NCBI GenBank assembly: GCA_016938195.1
Contig: JAFGVC010000078.1
Coordinates: 1-61,355 of the forward strand
Origin: Tissierellales bacterium
GTDB taxonomy: Bacteria > Bacillota > Clostridia > Tissierellales > Dethiosulfatibacteraceae
Direction: 5' to 3'
Length of the DNA: 61,355 nt
Each line of letters opens with the position of its first letter. The first letter of the stretch is position 1. The notes beneath the pieces were generated by a model. That model saw nothing but the letters and a program-made list of their open reading frames with translations. It did no database searches and was not told the origin of the DNA. Shown one piece after another: positions 10,820 to 19,214 of this stretch. The position numbers and the translations under genes were made by a program.

Positions 10820-10837
10820 CGATTTAGTGTGATATTT

Positions 10838-10884
10838 CAAAAAAAAATAAATAAATAGTTCGTAATTATACGAACTATTTATTT
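10838..10884 (-). terminator. Intrinsic terminator after the amidohydrolase gene
   Basis: A 14-bp perfect AT-rich stem (10849-10862 with 10871-10884, 8-base loop) is followed on the minus strand by an ATTTTTTTTT tract. It insulates the amidohydrolase from the pur promoter just downstream. Confidence 0.85.
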
Positions 10885-10896
10885 GGTTATAATTAT

Positions 10897-12696
10897 TTAT
10901 ATTTGCTTTTTATAAGCGATTTTGCCCCCGATGACAGTGAAATCAGTAGCTATGTCTTTAATCTGATTCTCCGGCACAACAAATATATCTTGTGAAATGA
11001 CAATAAAATCGCCAAGCTTTCCCTTTTCAAGTGTACCTTTAATATTTTCTTCCCCTGAGGCATAAGCCGCGTTAATGGTATATCCTCTGATGGCCTGCTC
11101 TCGTGTTAATTTTTGATTGGGAAGCCAACCGCCATCAGGCTGATCATCAAAGTCTTTCCTCGTGACCGCCACATAAATGTTTTCAAATGGATTCGGACTT
11201 TCCACCGGAGCGTCTGTCCCAAGAGAAATATTTATTCCCAAATCATAAAGAGTTTTCCAATTATAGCTTTCCTCGGCTCTTTCATGTCCAATTCTTTTTT
11301 CAACTATCTTCCAGTCCCCAACCGTAAATACGGGTTGGATATAGGCCATCATATCCAAAGCACGAAATTGCTCAAATATTTTTTGGTTCGTAATCTGACA
11401 ATGCACAATGCCGTCTCGTAATTGCTTGTTGTTATTTTCTCTTGTTTTTTTAATCGCATCCATTGCCATTTCCATCATATGATCACCTATAGCATGGATT
11501 GCTACGGGTATATCGTTCTTATATGCCTTGTCTAATAATTCCTCTAATTGAACATCAGAATAAGCTGTCAATCCAATTTTTGATGGGTCATCCTGATAGG
11601 GTTTTGATAAATAAGCTGTTCTAGCCCCTAAGCTTCCATCTCCTAGCAATTTCAAAGGCCCCGTTTTGAATTGATGGTTAAGTTTGATGCCATGTGCACC
11701 ACGTTCTATAAATTCATTAAAATCCTCTATGTTAAAAAACAAACATTGCTGATTAATTCTTAGCTTCAGATTCCCTTCTTCGTAAAGCTTGGCATAAACT
11801 TTTATCACATCTTCCCAACCTCTTCCCGTATGTTGTAAATCATCTGTCTGTACGCTTGTTATTCCATAAGAAAGAAGTTTTTCTTGAGAAATTCTGAATG
11901 TCTCTTCCACCTCTTCAAATGAAGGCTTCACCTGAGCTTTTGAAATGAATGACAAGGCATTTTCTTTAAAAATCCCCGTTAAATTTCCTTCTTCATCCCT
12001 TTCAATTTCCCCTCCTTCAATGACCGTATTCCGACTTATCCCCATGAGGTCCATCGCTTTTGAATTCACAACAGCTATATGACAACACACTCTCGTAAAA
12101 ACAATGGGAATATCTATTGAAATTCTGTCTAAATCAGCCATTGTCGGAATTATCGGATTATCAAACAATTCTTGATTCCAACCCCTTCCCTGTAGCCATC
12201 GCTTGTTGTCATAAGAATGCTTCTTCATCTGTTCTCTACCCAAAGCTACCATATCATCAATCGATTGAGCTCCGGTTAAATCTAAAATCCTTAAGCTTTC
12301 TCCGTAAGCATACATGTGCATGTGGGAATCGTTAAGTCCGGGAAGTACTGTTTTCTGATGTAAATTGATGATTTCAGCAGCCTGTTTTTCATATTTTTTC
12401 ACAATATCGTCATTTCCTCTATCTTTAATAATCCCATTTTCAATAAAAATAGCAGAACAAATACTGTTTTCGGAATCCATCGTATATATTCTTCCATTAT
12501 AAAAAAGAGTTGCATTCATTTTCTTCTCAAACCTTTTATGCTTATCTTCAAAATAATATCCAAGAGCAGCGATTATGAGCCCCATAAGCATCAGTAAAAT
12601 GACAAGCAAATTCTCCCTTAATCCTTCAAAAGCAAAGCTTGCCACAAACAATATCCCGAAAACCAATGTTCCAATTCTCTTCATTTTAAGATACAT
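10897..12696 (-). CDS. YtcJ-like metal-dependent amidohydrolase with N-terminal membrane anchor
   Basis: Predicted Amidohydrolase_3 family enzyme of 599 residues. Two hydrophobic segments (about 7-24 and 29-47) come first. The amidohydrolase fold then begins with ATLFYNGRIYTMDSE and contains the metal-site motif LPGLNDSHMHMYAYGE near 118-133. Later come AIHAIGDHMM and SLGTDAPVESPNPF. The long start is supported by AGGGAGG 4 bases before ATG 12696. An internal ATG at residue 60 has only a weak site. The anchor is uncommon in this family and would tether a cytoplasmic enzyme to the membrane. The substrate cannot be told. It follows the PHP gene by 9 bases. Confidence 0.85.
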   Translation of the reverse strand: MYLKMKRIGTLVFGILFVASFAFEGLRENLLVILLMLMGLIIAALGYYFEDKHKRFEKKMNATLFYNGRIYTMDSENSICSAIFIENGIIKDRGNDDIVKKYEKQAAEIINLHQKTVLPGLNDSHMHMYAYGESLRILDLTGAQSIDDMVALGREQMKKHSYDNKRWLQGRGWNQELFDNPIIPTMADLDRISIDIPIVFTRVCCHIAVVNSKAMDLMGISRNTVIEGGEIERDEEGNLTGIFKENALSFISKAQVKPSFEEVEETFRISQEKLLSYGITSVQTDDLQHTGRGWEDVIKVYAKLYEEGNLKLRINQQCLFFNIEDFNEFIERGAHGIKLNHQFKTGPLKLLGDGSLGARTAYLSKPYQDDPSKIGLTAYSDVQLEELLDKAYKNDIPVAIHAIGDHMMEMAMDAIKKTRENNNKQLRDGIVHCQITNQKIFEQFRALDMMAYIQPVFTVGDWKIVEKRIGHERAEESYNWKTLYDLGINISLGTDAPVESPNPFENIYVAVTRKDFDDQPDGGWLPNQKLTREQAIRGYTINAAYASGEENIKGTLEKGKLGDFIVISQDIFVVPENQIKDIATDFTVIGGKIAYKKQI

Positions 12697-12705
12697 AATG
12701 CCTCC

Positions 12706-13548
12706 CTAAATCTCTTCCTGCGCCCATCCTTGTCCATTAAAAACGCTGATTTTACAAAATCCAATATCTTTTAACTTTTGACAAGCCTCTTCAAATTCAA
12801 AGTCAATTGCATCCGTCGAATGTGAATCCGTACTAACAGTTACCGGTATTTCTAATTGTAATGCAGTCTTTAGAATCCAGTCCGAGGGATAGTATGCCTC
12901 TGTGTATCCTCTGAATTTTCCTCCGGTATTAACTTCAACGATGCATCCTACCTGCTTTATTTTCATTAAACAATGAAGAACGGCATCCTGATACCATTGA
13001 TCATCCTCATTGAAAAAATAGTTGTTGCGATTGCTTTTCTTAATCAAATCTAAATGACCGACAACATCAGGCTTGAAAGCTTCACACATGCTTGCAATAT
13101 AACGATAGTATGTCTGAACCGCTAGTCTCACATCTCCTCCAAAGCTTTCTTTAATCCCCTGTGCCAGCTCATCTCGATTATAGTCAACAGTCCATGGACT
13201 CCCATCTCTGAATTTGCCTAGGAAATGAACAGATCCAATGGTATAGTCAAGTTTATTAAGTAGCTCTTTATTGATAAAGGAAGTGCTTAGATCCGGCAGA
13301 TAATCAATCTCCAATCCGATGAAAACAACAATCTGATCACGGTACTTTTGCTTCAAGCTCTCAATTTCTTCAAGATAATCAGCCAACCTCTCTTGTTTCA
13401 TGGTCCAATCCGTTTCAAAGGGCACCGGCCCGTGGGAAGAAACCCCATAGTATTTCAGTCTTTTCTTGATTGCCGCCCGAATCATGTTTTCGGCGGTATC
13501 TATTCCATCGCAGTAGTCGGTGTGACTATGAAAATTGAATTTTTCCAT
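12706..13548 (-). CDS. PHP-domain phosphoesterase, HisJ-like
   Basis: 280-residue PHP protein resembling histidinol-phosphate phosphatase. It starts FNFHSHTDYCDG (4-15) with the paired metal-binding His. GLEIDY, TIGSVHF, VVGHLDLIKK and VTVSTDSHST supply the other family metal ligands. No his biosynthesis gene is near; the partner is the amidohydrolase, so a different phosphoester substrate is equally likely. The start has AGGAGG 4 bases upstream. A -10 TATAAT at 13596-13591 with a poor -35 (TTAAAA, 17-base spacer) probably drives both genes. Confidence 0.8.
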   Translation of the reverse strand: MEKFNFHSHTDYCDGIDTAENMIRAAIKKRLKYYGVSSHGPVPFETDWTMKQERLADYLEEIESLKQKYRDQIVVFIGLEIDYLPDLSTSFINKELLNKLDYTIGSVHFLGKFRDGSPWTVDYNRDELAQGIKESFGGDVRLAVQTYYRYIASMCEAFKPDVVGHLDLIKKSNRNNYFFNEDDQWYQDAVLHCLMKIKQVGCIVEVNTGGKFRGYTEAYYPSDWILKTALQLEIPVTVSTDSHSTDAIDFEFEEACQKLKDIGFCKISVFNGQGWAQEEI

Positions 13549-13631
13549 ATGGCCTCCTGTAAGTCGTTATTCTTTATAATATCCAGTTCGATTATATCAC
13601 AAATTTAATTGTTTTTTAACCTCAAGAATGA

Positions 13632-13660
13632 TTGTTATATGAATAAATATTTGATATTAT
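13632..13660 (+). promoter_or_regulatory. Promoter of the patatin-like gene
   Basis: TTGTTA at 13632-13637, a 17-base spacer and TATTAT at 13655-13660. It lies inside the upstream extension of the open frame, which supports the ATG at 13708 as the real start. Confidence 0.55.
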
Positions 13661-13707
13661 ATATTTGCAGAAGCTTTATGATAATAAATGTGTTAGGACG
13701 GTGCCTC

Positions 13708-14997
13708 ATGAAAACGGAAATAATTGATCAAACCAAAACCTATGGTCTTGTCTTTACAGGGGGAGGAAGCAAGGGATGCTATGAGATAGGCGCTTGGAAA
13801 GCACTCAATGAATTAAATGTCAAGGTTACAGCTGTTGCCGGGACTTCTATAGGAGCCCTCAACGCTGCATTTTTTGTGCAAAAAGATTTCGATCTAGCCT
13901 ATCGCATATGGACCAATGCAAAAGCTGAGGATTTTTTCAATGTCGATAATGATAACTTCATTTCATACATCATTTCAGCCTTGAAAGATAAAGGTCTTGA
14001 TGTTTCTCAGATGACTAAGCTACTTCATCAATATTTTGACGAGCAAAAAATCAGAAATTCTGAGATTGACTACGGCCTGGTGACATATTCTCTCTCTGAT
14101 ATTGAGCCGGTGATGCTGATGAAAAAGGATATTCCGAAAGGGAAAATGCATGATTATATGATGGCAAGCGCTTCATTCCCACTATTCAAACCAACAGTTA
14201 TTGACGGAAAAAAATTTATTGACGGAGCCGTTTACGACAATGTACCTGTCCCATTGCTTAAAAATGCCGGCATACAAGACATTATCGTCCTCCATATATC
14301 CGGTATTGGCATCGATAGAAATTATACCGCCGATAAATTAGGATTAAATTCACTGCATACTATAAAAAACTCTTCAGAATTATGCGGCGTCCTTGAATTT
14401 GATAATACAAAAATCAGGCGTGGCATCGAAATGGGTTATCTGGATACTATGAAAGCTTTCGGTAAGCTTCACGGAACCAAATACTTCATAACCCATCCCA
14501 TTGAAGGATACGAAAATTCTAAAATTCTAAACCCGCTGAGTGATGAAGAATTGATTCAAATACTAGATAAGATTCAAAAGGATTCAGAATCTAAGGATAG
14601 AAGCTCCCGATATGCCCTTATTAAGAGACTCTATGAATATTCTGACGGAAAATTAAATGCAAAGTCCGTTATCCCTGCATGTCTGGAGGCCACCGCCGAG
14701 CTTTTTGAAATCGAGCGATTGGAAAAATACTCCGGAGAAGACTTGTATGAAAAGGTATTAAGTGAATATTCCGGAATAAAGGAAAGTATTGATTTTATGG
14801 AATCAATCAACTCTATAAAAGAATTATACAAAAGCATGAGTTTTAACAGTATCAACAAAAAAAATCTTGCTGCCTATTTCATTTCCATCACAGAAAAAGA
14901 TAAGGTCAGCAAGAAATATCTACAAAAGTTTTTTCCAAAAGTCTATTTATCCTACGTTTTTTTAGATTTTATGAAAAAAAGAGATCGTAGGATATAA
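13708..14997 (+). CDS. Patatin-like phospholipase / acyl hydrolase
   Basis: Predicted cytoplasmic lipid acyl hydrolase of 429 residues using a Ser-Asp dyad. The oxyanion motif GGGSKG lies at 18-23, the nucleophile elbow GTSIG at 45-49 (Ser47), and the catalytic Asp in DGAVYDN near 172. The patatin domain ends near residue 300. The remaining 130 residues are charged, probably helical, and match nothing I recognise. The open frame extends 33 codons upstream, but that stretch holds the promoter and poor protein sequence. ATG 13708 has AGGACGG about 6 bases upstream. Its stop is one base from the valS stop on the other strand. Confidence 0.85.
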   Translation: MKTEIIDQTKTYGLVFTGGGSKGCYEIGAWKALNELNVKVTAVAGTSIGALNAAFFVQKDFDLAYRIWTNAKAEDFFNVDNDNFISYIISALKDKGLDVSQMTKLLHQYFDEQKIRNSEIDYGLVTYSLSDIEPVMLMKKDIPKGKMHDYMMASASFPLFKPTVIDGKKFIDGAVYDNVPVPLLKNAGIQDIIVLHISGIGIDRNYTADKLGLNSLHTIKNSSELCGVLEFDNTKIRRGIEMGYLDTMKAFGKLHGTKYFITHPIEGYENSKILNPLSDEELIQILDKIQKDSESKDRSSRYALIKRLYEYSDGKLNAKSVIPACLEATAELFEIERLEKYSGEDLYEKVLSEYSGIKESIDFMESINSIKELYKSMSFNSINKKNLAAYFISITEKDKVSKKYLQKFFPKVYLSYVFLDFMKKRDRRI

Positions 14998-14998
14998 T

Positions 14999-17650
14999 TT
15001 ATAATTGATTAAGCTGTTCAATTCTTTCAATAAGCTTTGAGTACATCTCTTTGTACTTCAGAAGCTTTTCTTTTTCTGAAGCCACTACCTTTTCAGGAGC
15101 TTTCCCGACGAAATCTTGATTGTTGAGCTTTCCTTCTCCTCGTTTAATCTCACTCTCAAGCTTTTCTTTTTCTTTGTTCAGCCGCTCCATCTCTTTATCA
15201 TAATCAATCAAGTCCGATAAAGGAATATAAATCTGTACCCCTTCGATGACTGAAGCAGCACAATCATTTCCAGCTTCAGTTTTGTCATTAATGATTGTCA
15301 TGTCTTCAACATTGACTAATGTCTTAAAGTAGCCTCTCCCTAACTCGATAATTGATGCAATCTCCTCATTTTTTGGAAGAAAATTTGCTTTTATCCTTTT
15401 AGAAGGCGCCACTTCCATCTCTGCTTTAATATTTCGGATACTTCGAACAATGCTCATAATTAAATCGAGTTTCTTCTCAGAATCTACAAAAACCATCTCT
15501 TCATTGAATTTGGGCCATGTTGAGCTGATTAGTCTTTCGCCGGATTCCGGCAAGTGTCCCCATATTTCTTCAGTAATAAAAGGCATAAAAGGATGTAATA
15601 ATTTCAGCATATCTCTCATGACATAAATCAAAACAAATCTTGCGGTATCTTTGTCTTGTTGATCTTCTCCGTTTAATCTCGGTTTAACAATCTCAATATA
15701 CCAATCGCAGTATTCATTCCATATGAATTCATAAATTTTCTGGACCGCAATCCCTAGCTCAAAATTTTCAAGATTTACAGTGATCTCTCGAGATACCTCG
15801 TTCATTCTTGAAATTATCCATTCATCCTCTAATTTCAAATTTTTAAAAGCATTCTCTTGATTCAATCCATTTTCATCCAAATTCATCAAAACAAATCGTG
15901 ATGCATTCCAAAGCTTATTGGCAAAATTTCGGCTAGATTCGAGTTTATCCATTTTGAATCGGGTGTCATTGCCGGGCGTAATACCTGTAATAAGCATAAA
16001 TCTCAAAGCATCCGCTCCAAATTGATCAATGACTTCCAATGGGTCCACGCCATTTCCAAGCGATTTACTCATTTTTCTTCCTTCGGCATCCCTAACCAAC
16101 CCATGTACAAAAACATGTTTAAAAGGAACTTCGCCCATTTGATCAATACCTGAAAACATCATCCTAACAATCCAGAAGAAAATAATGTCATAGCCGGTAA
16201 CCAATACATCTGTAGGATAAAAATACTTCAAGTCTTCTGTCTGCTTAGGCCAACCTAACGTCGAAAACGGCCATAGTGCTGAACTAAACCAGGTGTCTAA
16301 TACATCTTCATCCTGATAAATCTCCGTGCTTGAACACTTTGAACATTTTTCAGGCGGATTTTTTTGAACCATTAATTCATGACAAGCCTTGCAATAATAA
16401 GCCGGGATTCTGTGTCCCCACCAAAGCTGTCTCGAAATACACCAATCTCTAATATTGTCTAACCAATGATAATATATTTTATCAAATCTTTCGGGTACAA
16501 ATTGAGTTTTACCCTTCTGCACAGCTTCAATGGCCGGTTCTGCCAGAGGTGGCATTTTCACAAACCATTGATCCGAAATTCTTGGTTCAATTACGGTCCT
16601 ACATCGATAACAGGTGCCTACTGCGTGTTCAGTATCTTCTGTTTTTATGATATAGCCCTTTTCCTCAAGCTCTTTAACAAAGGCTTTTCGGCAAACATAA
16701 CGATCAAGTCCCTCATATTTCCCGGCAACCTCGTTCATTGTTCCGTCCTCATTCATGCAGGAAATTTGTTCCAAATGATGTCTTAATCCGATTTCAAAGT
16801 CATTGGGATCATGAGATGGTGTAACCTTCAAAGCACCTGTTCCTTTTGCCCTATCCGGATATTCATCCGCAATTATATCAATTATACGGTTTATTACAGG
16901 AACATAAACTTGTCTTCCAACGAGGTGATTATACCTTTCATCTTCAGGATGAACGGCTATTGCGGTATCCCCGAAAATAGTTTCCGGTCTCGTCGTTGCT
17001 ATAATAAAAAATTCGTCTTCATTATCTACATAAGGATACTTGACATAGTAGTATTTGCCGGGTTTATCTTCATGCTCAACTTCCGCGTCGGACAATGAGG
17101 TTAAGCAATCAGGACACCAGTTAATAATTCGATTACCTTTGTATATAAGCCCTCTATTGTACAGATTGATAAAAACCTCTGTGACAGCTTCAGAGCAACC
17201 CTCATCCATCGTAAATCTTTCTCTTTCCCAGTCGCAAGAATCTCCAAGCTTTCTCATTTGATCAGTGATTCTTCCGCCAAATTCTTCTTTCCATTTCCAA
17301 GCTCTTTTGAGAAACTCATCACGTCCGATATCTTCCTTGGTTTTTCCTTCTTCAGTACGAAGTCTTTCGACCACTTTTACTTCCGTCGCAATACTTGCAT
17401 GGTCTGAACCCGGAAGCCATAAAGCTTCATAGCCTTGCATCCTTTTCCACCTAATGAGAATATCCTGGAGTGTATGGTCCAACGCATGACCCATATGAAG
17501 CTGTCCGGTGATGTTGGGAGGAGGAATCACAATTGTAAAAGGTGTTTTATCTTTATTGACAGATGCCTTAAAATGGCCTTCACTTTCCCACATTTCATAA
17601 ATTTTTTGTTCGAAATCCTTTGGATCATATACTTTAGGTAAATTCTTCAT
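14999..17650 (-). CDS. valS: Valyl-tRNA synthetase
   Basis: Charges tRNA-Val. The 883 residues are the usual length. Class I signatures are PPPNITGQLHMGHALDH (HIGH-type, near 43-59) and GRKMSKSLGNG (KMSKS, near 522). The C-terminal coiled coil (KEMERLNKEKEKLESEI region) is the normal ValRS tail. AGGAGG lies before the ATG. It is the second gene after a valine-type T-box leader, 13 bases after a 56-codon membrane ORF. Uncharged tRNA-Val should raise its expression. Confidence 0.98.
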   Translation of the reverse strand: MKNLPKVYDPKDFEQKIYEMWESEGHFKASVNKDKTPFTIVIPPPNITGQLHMGHALDHTLQDILIRWKRMQGYEALWLPGSDHASIATEVKVVERLRTEEGKTKEDIGRDEFLKRAWKWKEEFGGRITDQMRKLGDSCDWERERFTMDEGCSEAVTEVFINLYNRGLIYKGNRIINWCPDCLTSLSDAEVEHEDKPGKYYYVKYPYVDNEDEFFIIATTRPETIFGDTAIAVHPEDERYNHLVGRQVYVPVINRIIDIIADEYPDRAKGTGALKVTPSHDPNDFEIGLRHHLEQISCMNEDGTMNEVAGKYEGLDRYVCRKAFVKELEEKGYIIKTEDTEHAVGTCYRCRTVIEPRISDQWFVKMPPLAEPAIEAVQKGKTQFVPERFDKIYYHWLDNIRDWCISRQLWWGHRIPAYYCKACHELMVQKNPPEKCSKCSSTEIYQDEDVLDTWFSSALWPFSTLGWPKQTEDLKYFYPTDVLVTGYDIIFFWIVRMMFSGIDQMGEVPFKHVFVHGLVRDAEGRKMSKSLGNGVDPLEVIDQFGADALRFMLITGITPGNDTRFKMDKLESSRNFANKLWNASRFVLMNLDENGLNQENAFKNLKLEDEWIISRMNEVSREITVNLENFELGIAVQKIYEFIWNEYCDWYIEIVKPRLNGEDQQDKDTARFVLIYVMRDMLKLLHPFMPFITEEIWGHLPESGERLISSTWPKFNEEMVFVDSEKKLDLIMSIVRSIRNIKAEMEVAPSKRIKANFLPKNEEIASIIELGRGYFKTLVNVEDMTIINDKTEAGNDCAASVIEGVQIYIPLSDLIDYDKEMERLNKEKEKLESEIKRGEGKLNNQDFVGKAPEKVVASEKEKLLKYKEMYSKLIERIEQLNQL

Positions 17651-17663
17651 ATTTCCTCCTGTT

Positions 17664-17834
17664 TTAAAACAATTTAATCATAATAAGCATACCCGTGATA
17701 GTCATAGACAATCCGACCATTTTAATTATCAAAAGAGATTTCATATCCTTAATAATCCCTTTTCTAAACAAAATATCCGATCCGAATACCACCAATGTTC
17801 CTGAAATCAATAAACCTACTCCTAAATTATACAT
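17664..17834 (-). CDS. Small two-helix membrane protein between T-box and valS
   Basis: A 56-residue ORF with a strong ribosome site, AAAGGGGG five bases before ATG 17834, immediately downstream of the T-box terminator. The protein has two hydrophobic helices, about 4-23 (from NLGVGLLISGT) and 34-55 (from LLIIKMVGLSM). A short basic hairpin loop, FRKGIIKDMK, joins them. It ends 13 bases before valS and must be read in the same transcript. I do not recognise the family. The clear ribosome site and placement make it a likely real gene rather than leader noise. Confidence 0.7.
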   Translation of the reverse strand: MYNLGVGLLISGTLVVFGSDILFRKGIIKDMKSLLIIKMVGLSMTITGMLIMIKLF

Positions 17835-17849
17835 GGCAACCCCCTTTCA

Positions 17850-18075
17850 AAAATAAAAAAGCAGGCTTTCTCAAAAGGACGAGAAAACCCGCGGTACCAC
17901 CTTAATTCCAATCGGCTCTTATCAGATAACGGCATGTCACCGGACAATCCTACTATTTTCAGATTATCAACTCAAAAGCGACCTTCAGCATTGATTGACT
18001 TACAGGACATTTCAGCCTTGCATCCTGCTCTCTAAAAGTTTAAATGCTTACTCCTCTTTTTCACAGTCTATGATA
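17850..18075 (-). promoter_or_regulatory. T-box leader with valine specifier
   Basis: The minus strand carries the T-box core AAGGTGGTACCGCGGG at 17903-17888. It also has the stem I motif AGAGAGCAGGATG, the stem III segment AGTAGGATTGTCCGG, and a terminator (GCGGGTTTTCTC / GAGAAAGCCTGC, then TTTTTT). In the specifier region, GAAG-GTC-GCTTTTGAG presents GTC at 17982-17980. This is a valine codon followed by a purine, which agrees with valS downstream. Uncharged tRNA-Val would favour the antiterminator and read-through. Confidence 0.95.
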
Positions 18076-18093
18076 TATTCCTATATTAAAGTT

Positions 18094-18122
18094 ATCTTAA
18101 CAAAATATAATTAATAAGTCAA
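18094..18122 (-). promoter_or_regulatory. Promoter of the T-box / valS unit
   Basis: TTGACT at 18122-18117, a 17-base spacer and TAAGAT at 18099-18094. It starts just downstream of the trpS stop and no trpS terminator is visible before it. Confidence 0.75.
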
Positions 18123-18132
18123 TTGCATTATT

Positions 18133-19131
18133 TTAATATCGAGAAACAAAACCTACCTTCTTATAAACCTTCCTCAATGTTTTTCTTCCCACGTCTTCTG
18201 CTTTTTCAGCTCCCTTTTGGTATATCCTTTGAAGGTATTCTTTGTCTTTCAACAATTTTTCGGATTCTTCTCTGATAGGTCTCAATTCTTCAATGACTAT
18301 CTCAGCTGTCGTTTGCTTTAATTCAGCATATCCCTTGTTCTCAAATTTCTGAACGATAGCTTCAGCCGACTCTCCTGTGATCTTTGAACAAATATCAATC
18401 AAGTTTTTGACACCGGGCTGTTCTGTGTTATAGCCTATGACTCCGACAGAATCAGTTACGGCTCTTTTAAACTTTCTTAATATATCGTCAGGCTTATCAT
18501 TGAGTAAAATGTATGAATTATCATTGTCATCTGATTTTGACATCTTGCTTAAAGGATCCTGTAAACTCATGACCTTTGCGCCAATTTTTGAAATGTAAGG
18601 CTCAGGAACCACAAACGTGGGACTAAAACGATTATTAAACCTTTGCGCGATATCTCTTGAGAGCTCAAGATGCTGTCTTTGATCCTCTCCAACCGGGACA
18701 AGGTCAGTCTGGTACAATAAGATATCGGCTGCCATTAAAACAGGATAATCGAAAAGACCTGCCGTGATATTTCCCTCGTTCTTTTTTGATTTATCCTTGA
18801 ATTGAGTCATTCTTCCGAGCTCTCCAAAATAAGAAAAACAGTTCAGCACCCAAGCTAGTTCAGCATGAGCTGATACGTGCGATTGTATAAACAAAGTCGC
18901 TTTATCGGGATCTAATCCCGACGCAATGTAATTTGATAAAACTTCAAGCGTATTGTGTCGTAAATCCTTTGGCTCCTTAGGAACTGTAATTGCATGCATG
19001 TCAACAATGCAAAATATTGAATGATAATCTTCTTGAAGTTCAACCCAATTCTTGATAGCTCCAAGATAATTGCCTAGGGTTAGCGCACCCGAGGGTTGAA
19101 TCCCGCTAAATATTGTCTTTTTTTCTGACAT
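18133..19131 (-). CDS. trpS: Tryptophanyl-tRNA synthetase
   Basis: Charges tRNA-Trp. The protein is 332 residues from ATG 19131, which has AGGAGG 5 bases upstream. An in-frame ATG seven codons earlier places that ribosome site inside the gene, so it was not chosen. Class I motifs are FSGIQPSGALTLGNYLGA at the N-terminus and the KMSKS loop LSKMSKSDDND near 190-200. No T-box precedes it. Transcription appears to come from a promoter inside the end of the histidine kinase gene. Confidence 0.97.
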   Translation of the reverse strand: MSEKKTIFSGIQPSGALTLGNYLGAIKNWVELQEDYHSIFCIVDMHAITVPKEPKDLRHNTLEVLSNYIASGLDPDKATLFIQSHVSAHAELAWVLNCFSYFGELGRMTQFKDKSKKNEGNITAGLFDYPVLMAADILLYQTDLVPVGEDQRQHLELSRDIAQRFNNRFSPTFVVPEPYISKIGAKVMSLQDPLSKMSKSDDNDNSYILLNDKPDDILRKFKRAVTDSVGVIGYNTEQPGVKNLIDICSKITGESAEAIVQKFENKGYAELKQTTAEIVIEELRPIREESEKLLKDKEYLQRIYQKGAEKAEDVGRKTLRKVYKKVGFVSRY

Positions 19132-19214
19132 TTTTCCTCCTCGCCACTTCAAACCATCTCCATGACACTCACGAAGAAGTATTATTAATGAAATTAAGTT
19201 CTTAATCTTGGCTT

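Noticed and set aside
13609-13707. 33-codon N-terminal extension of the patatin-like protein
   Set aside because: The stretch contains a -35/-10 promoter and reads as random sequence. The GGGSKG domain starts right after ATG 13708.
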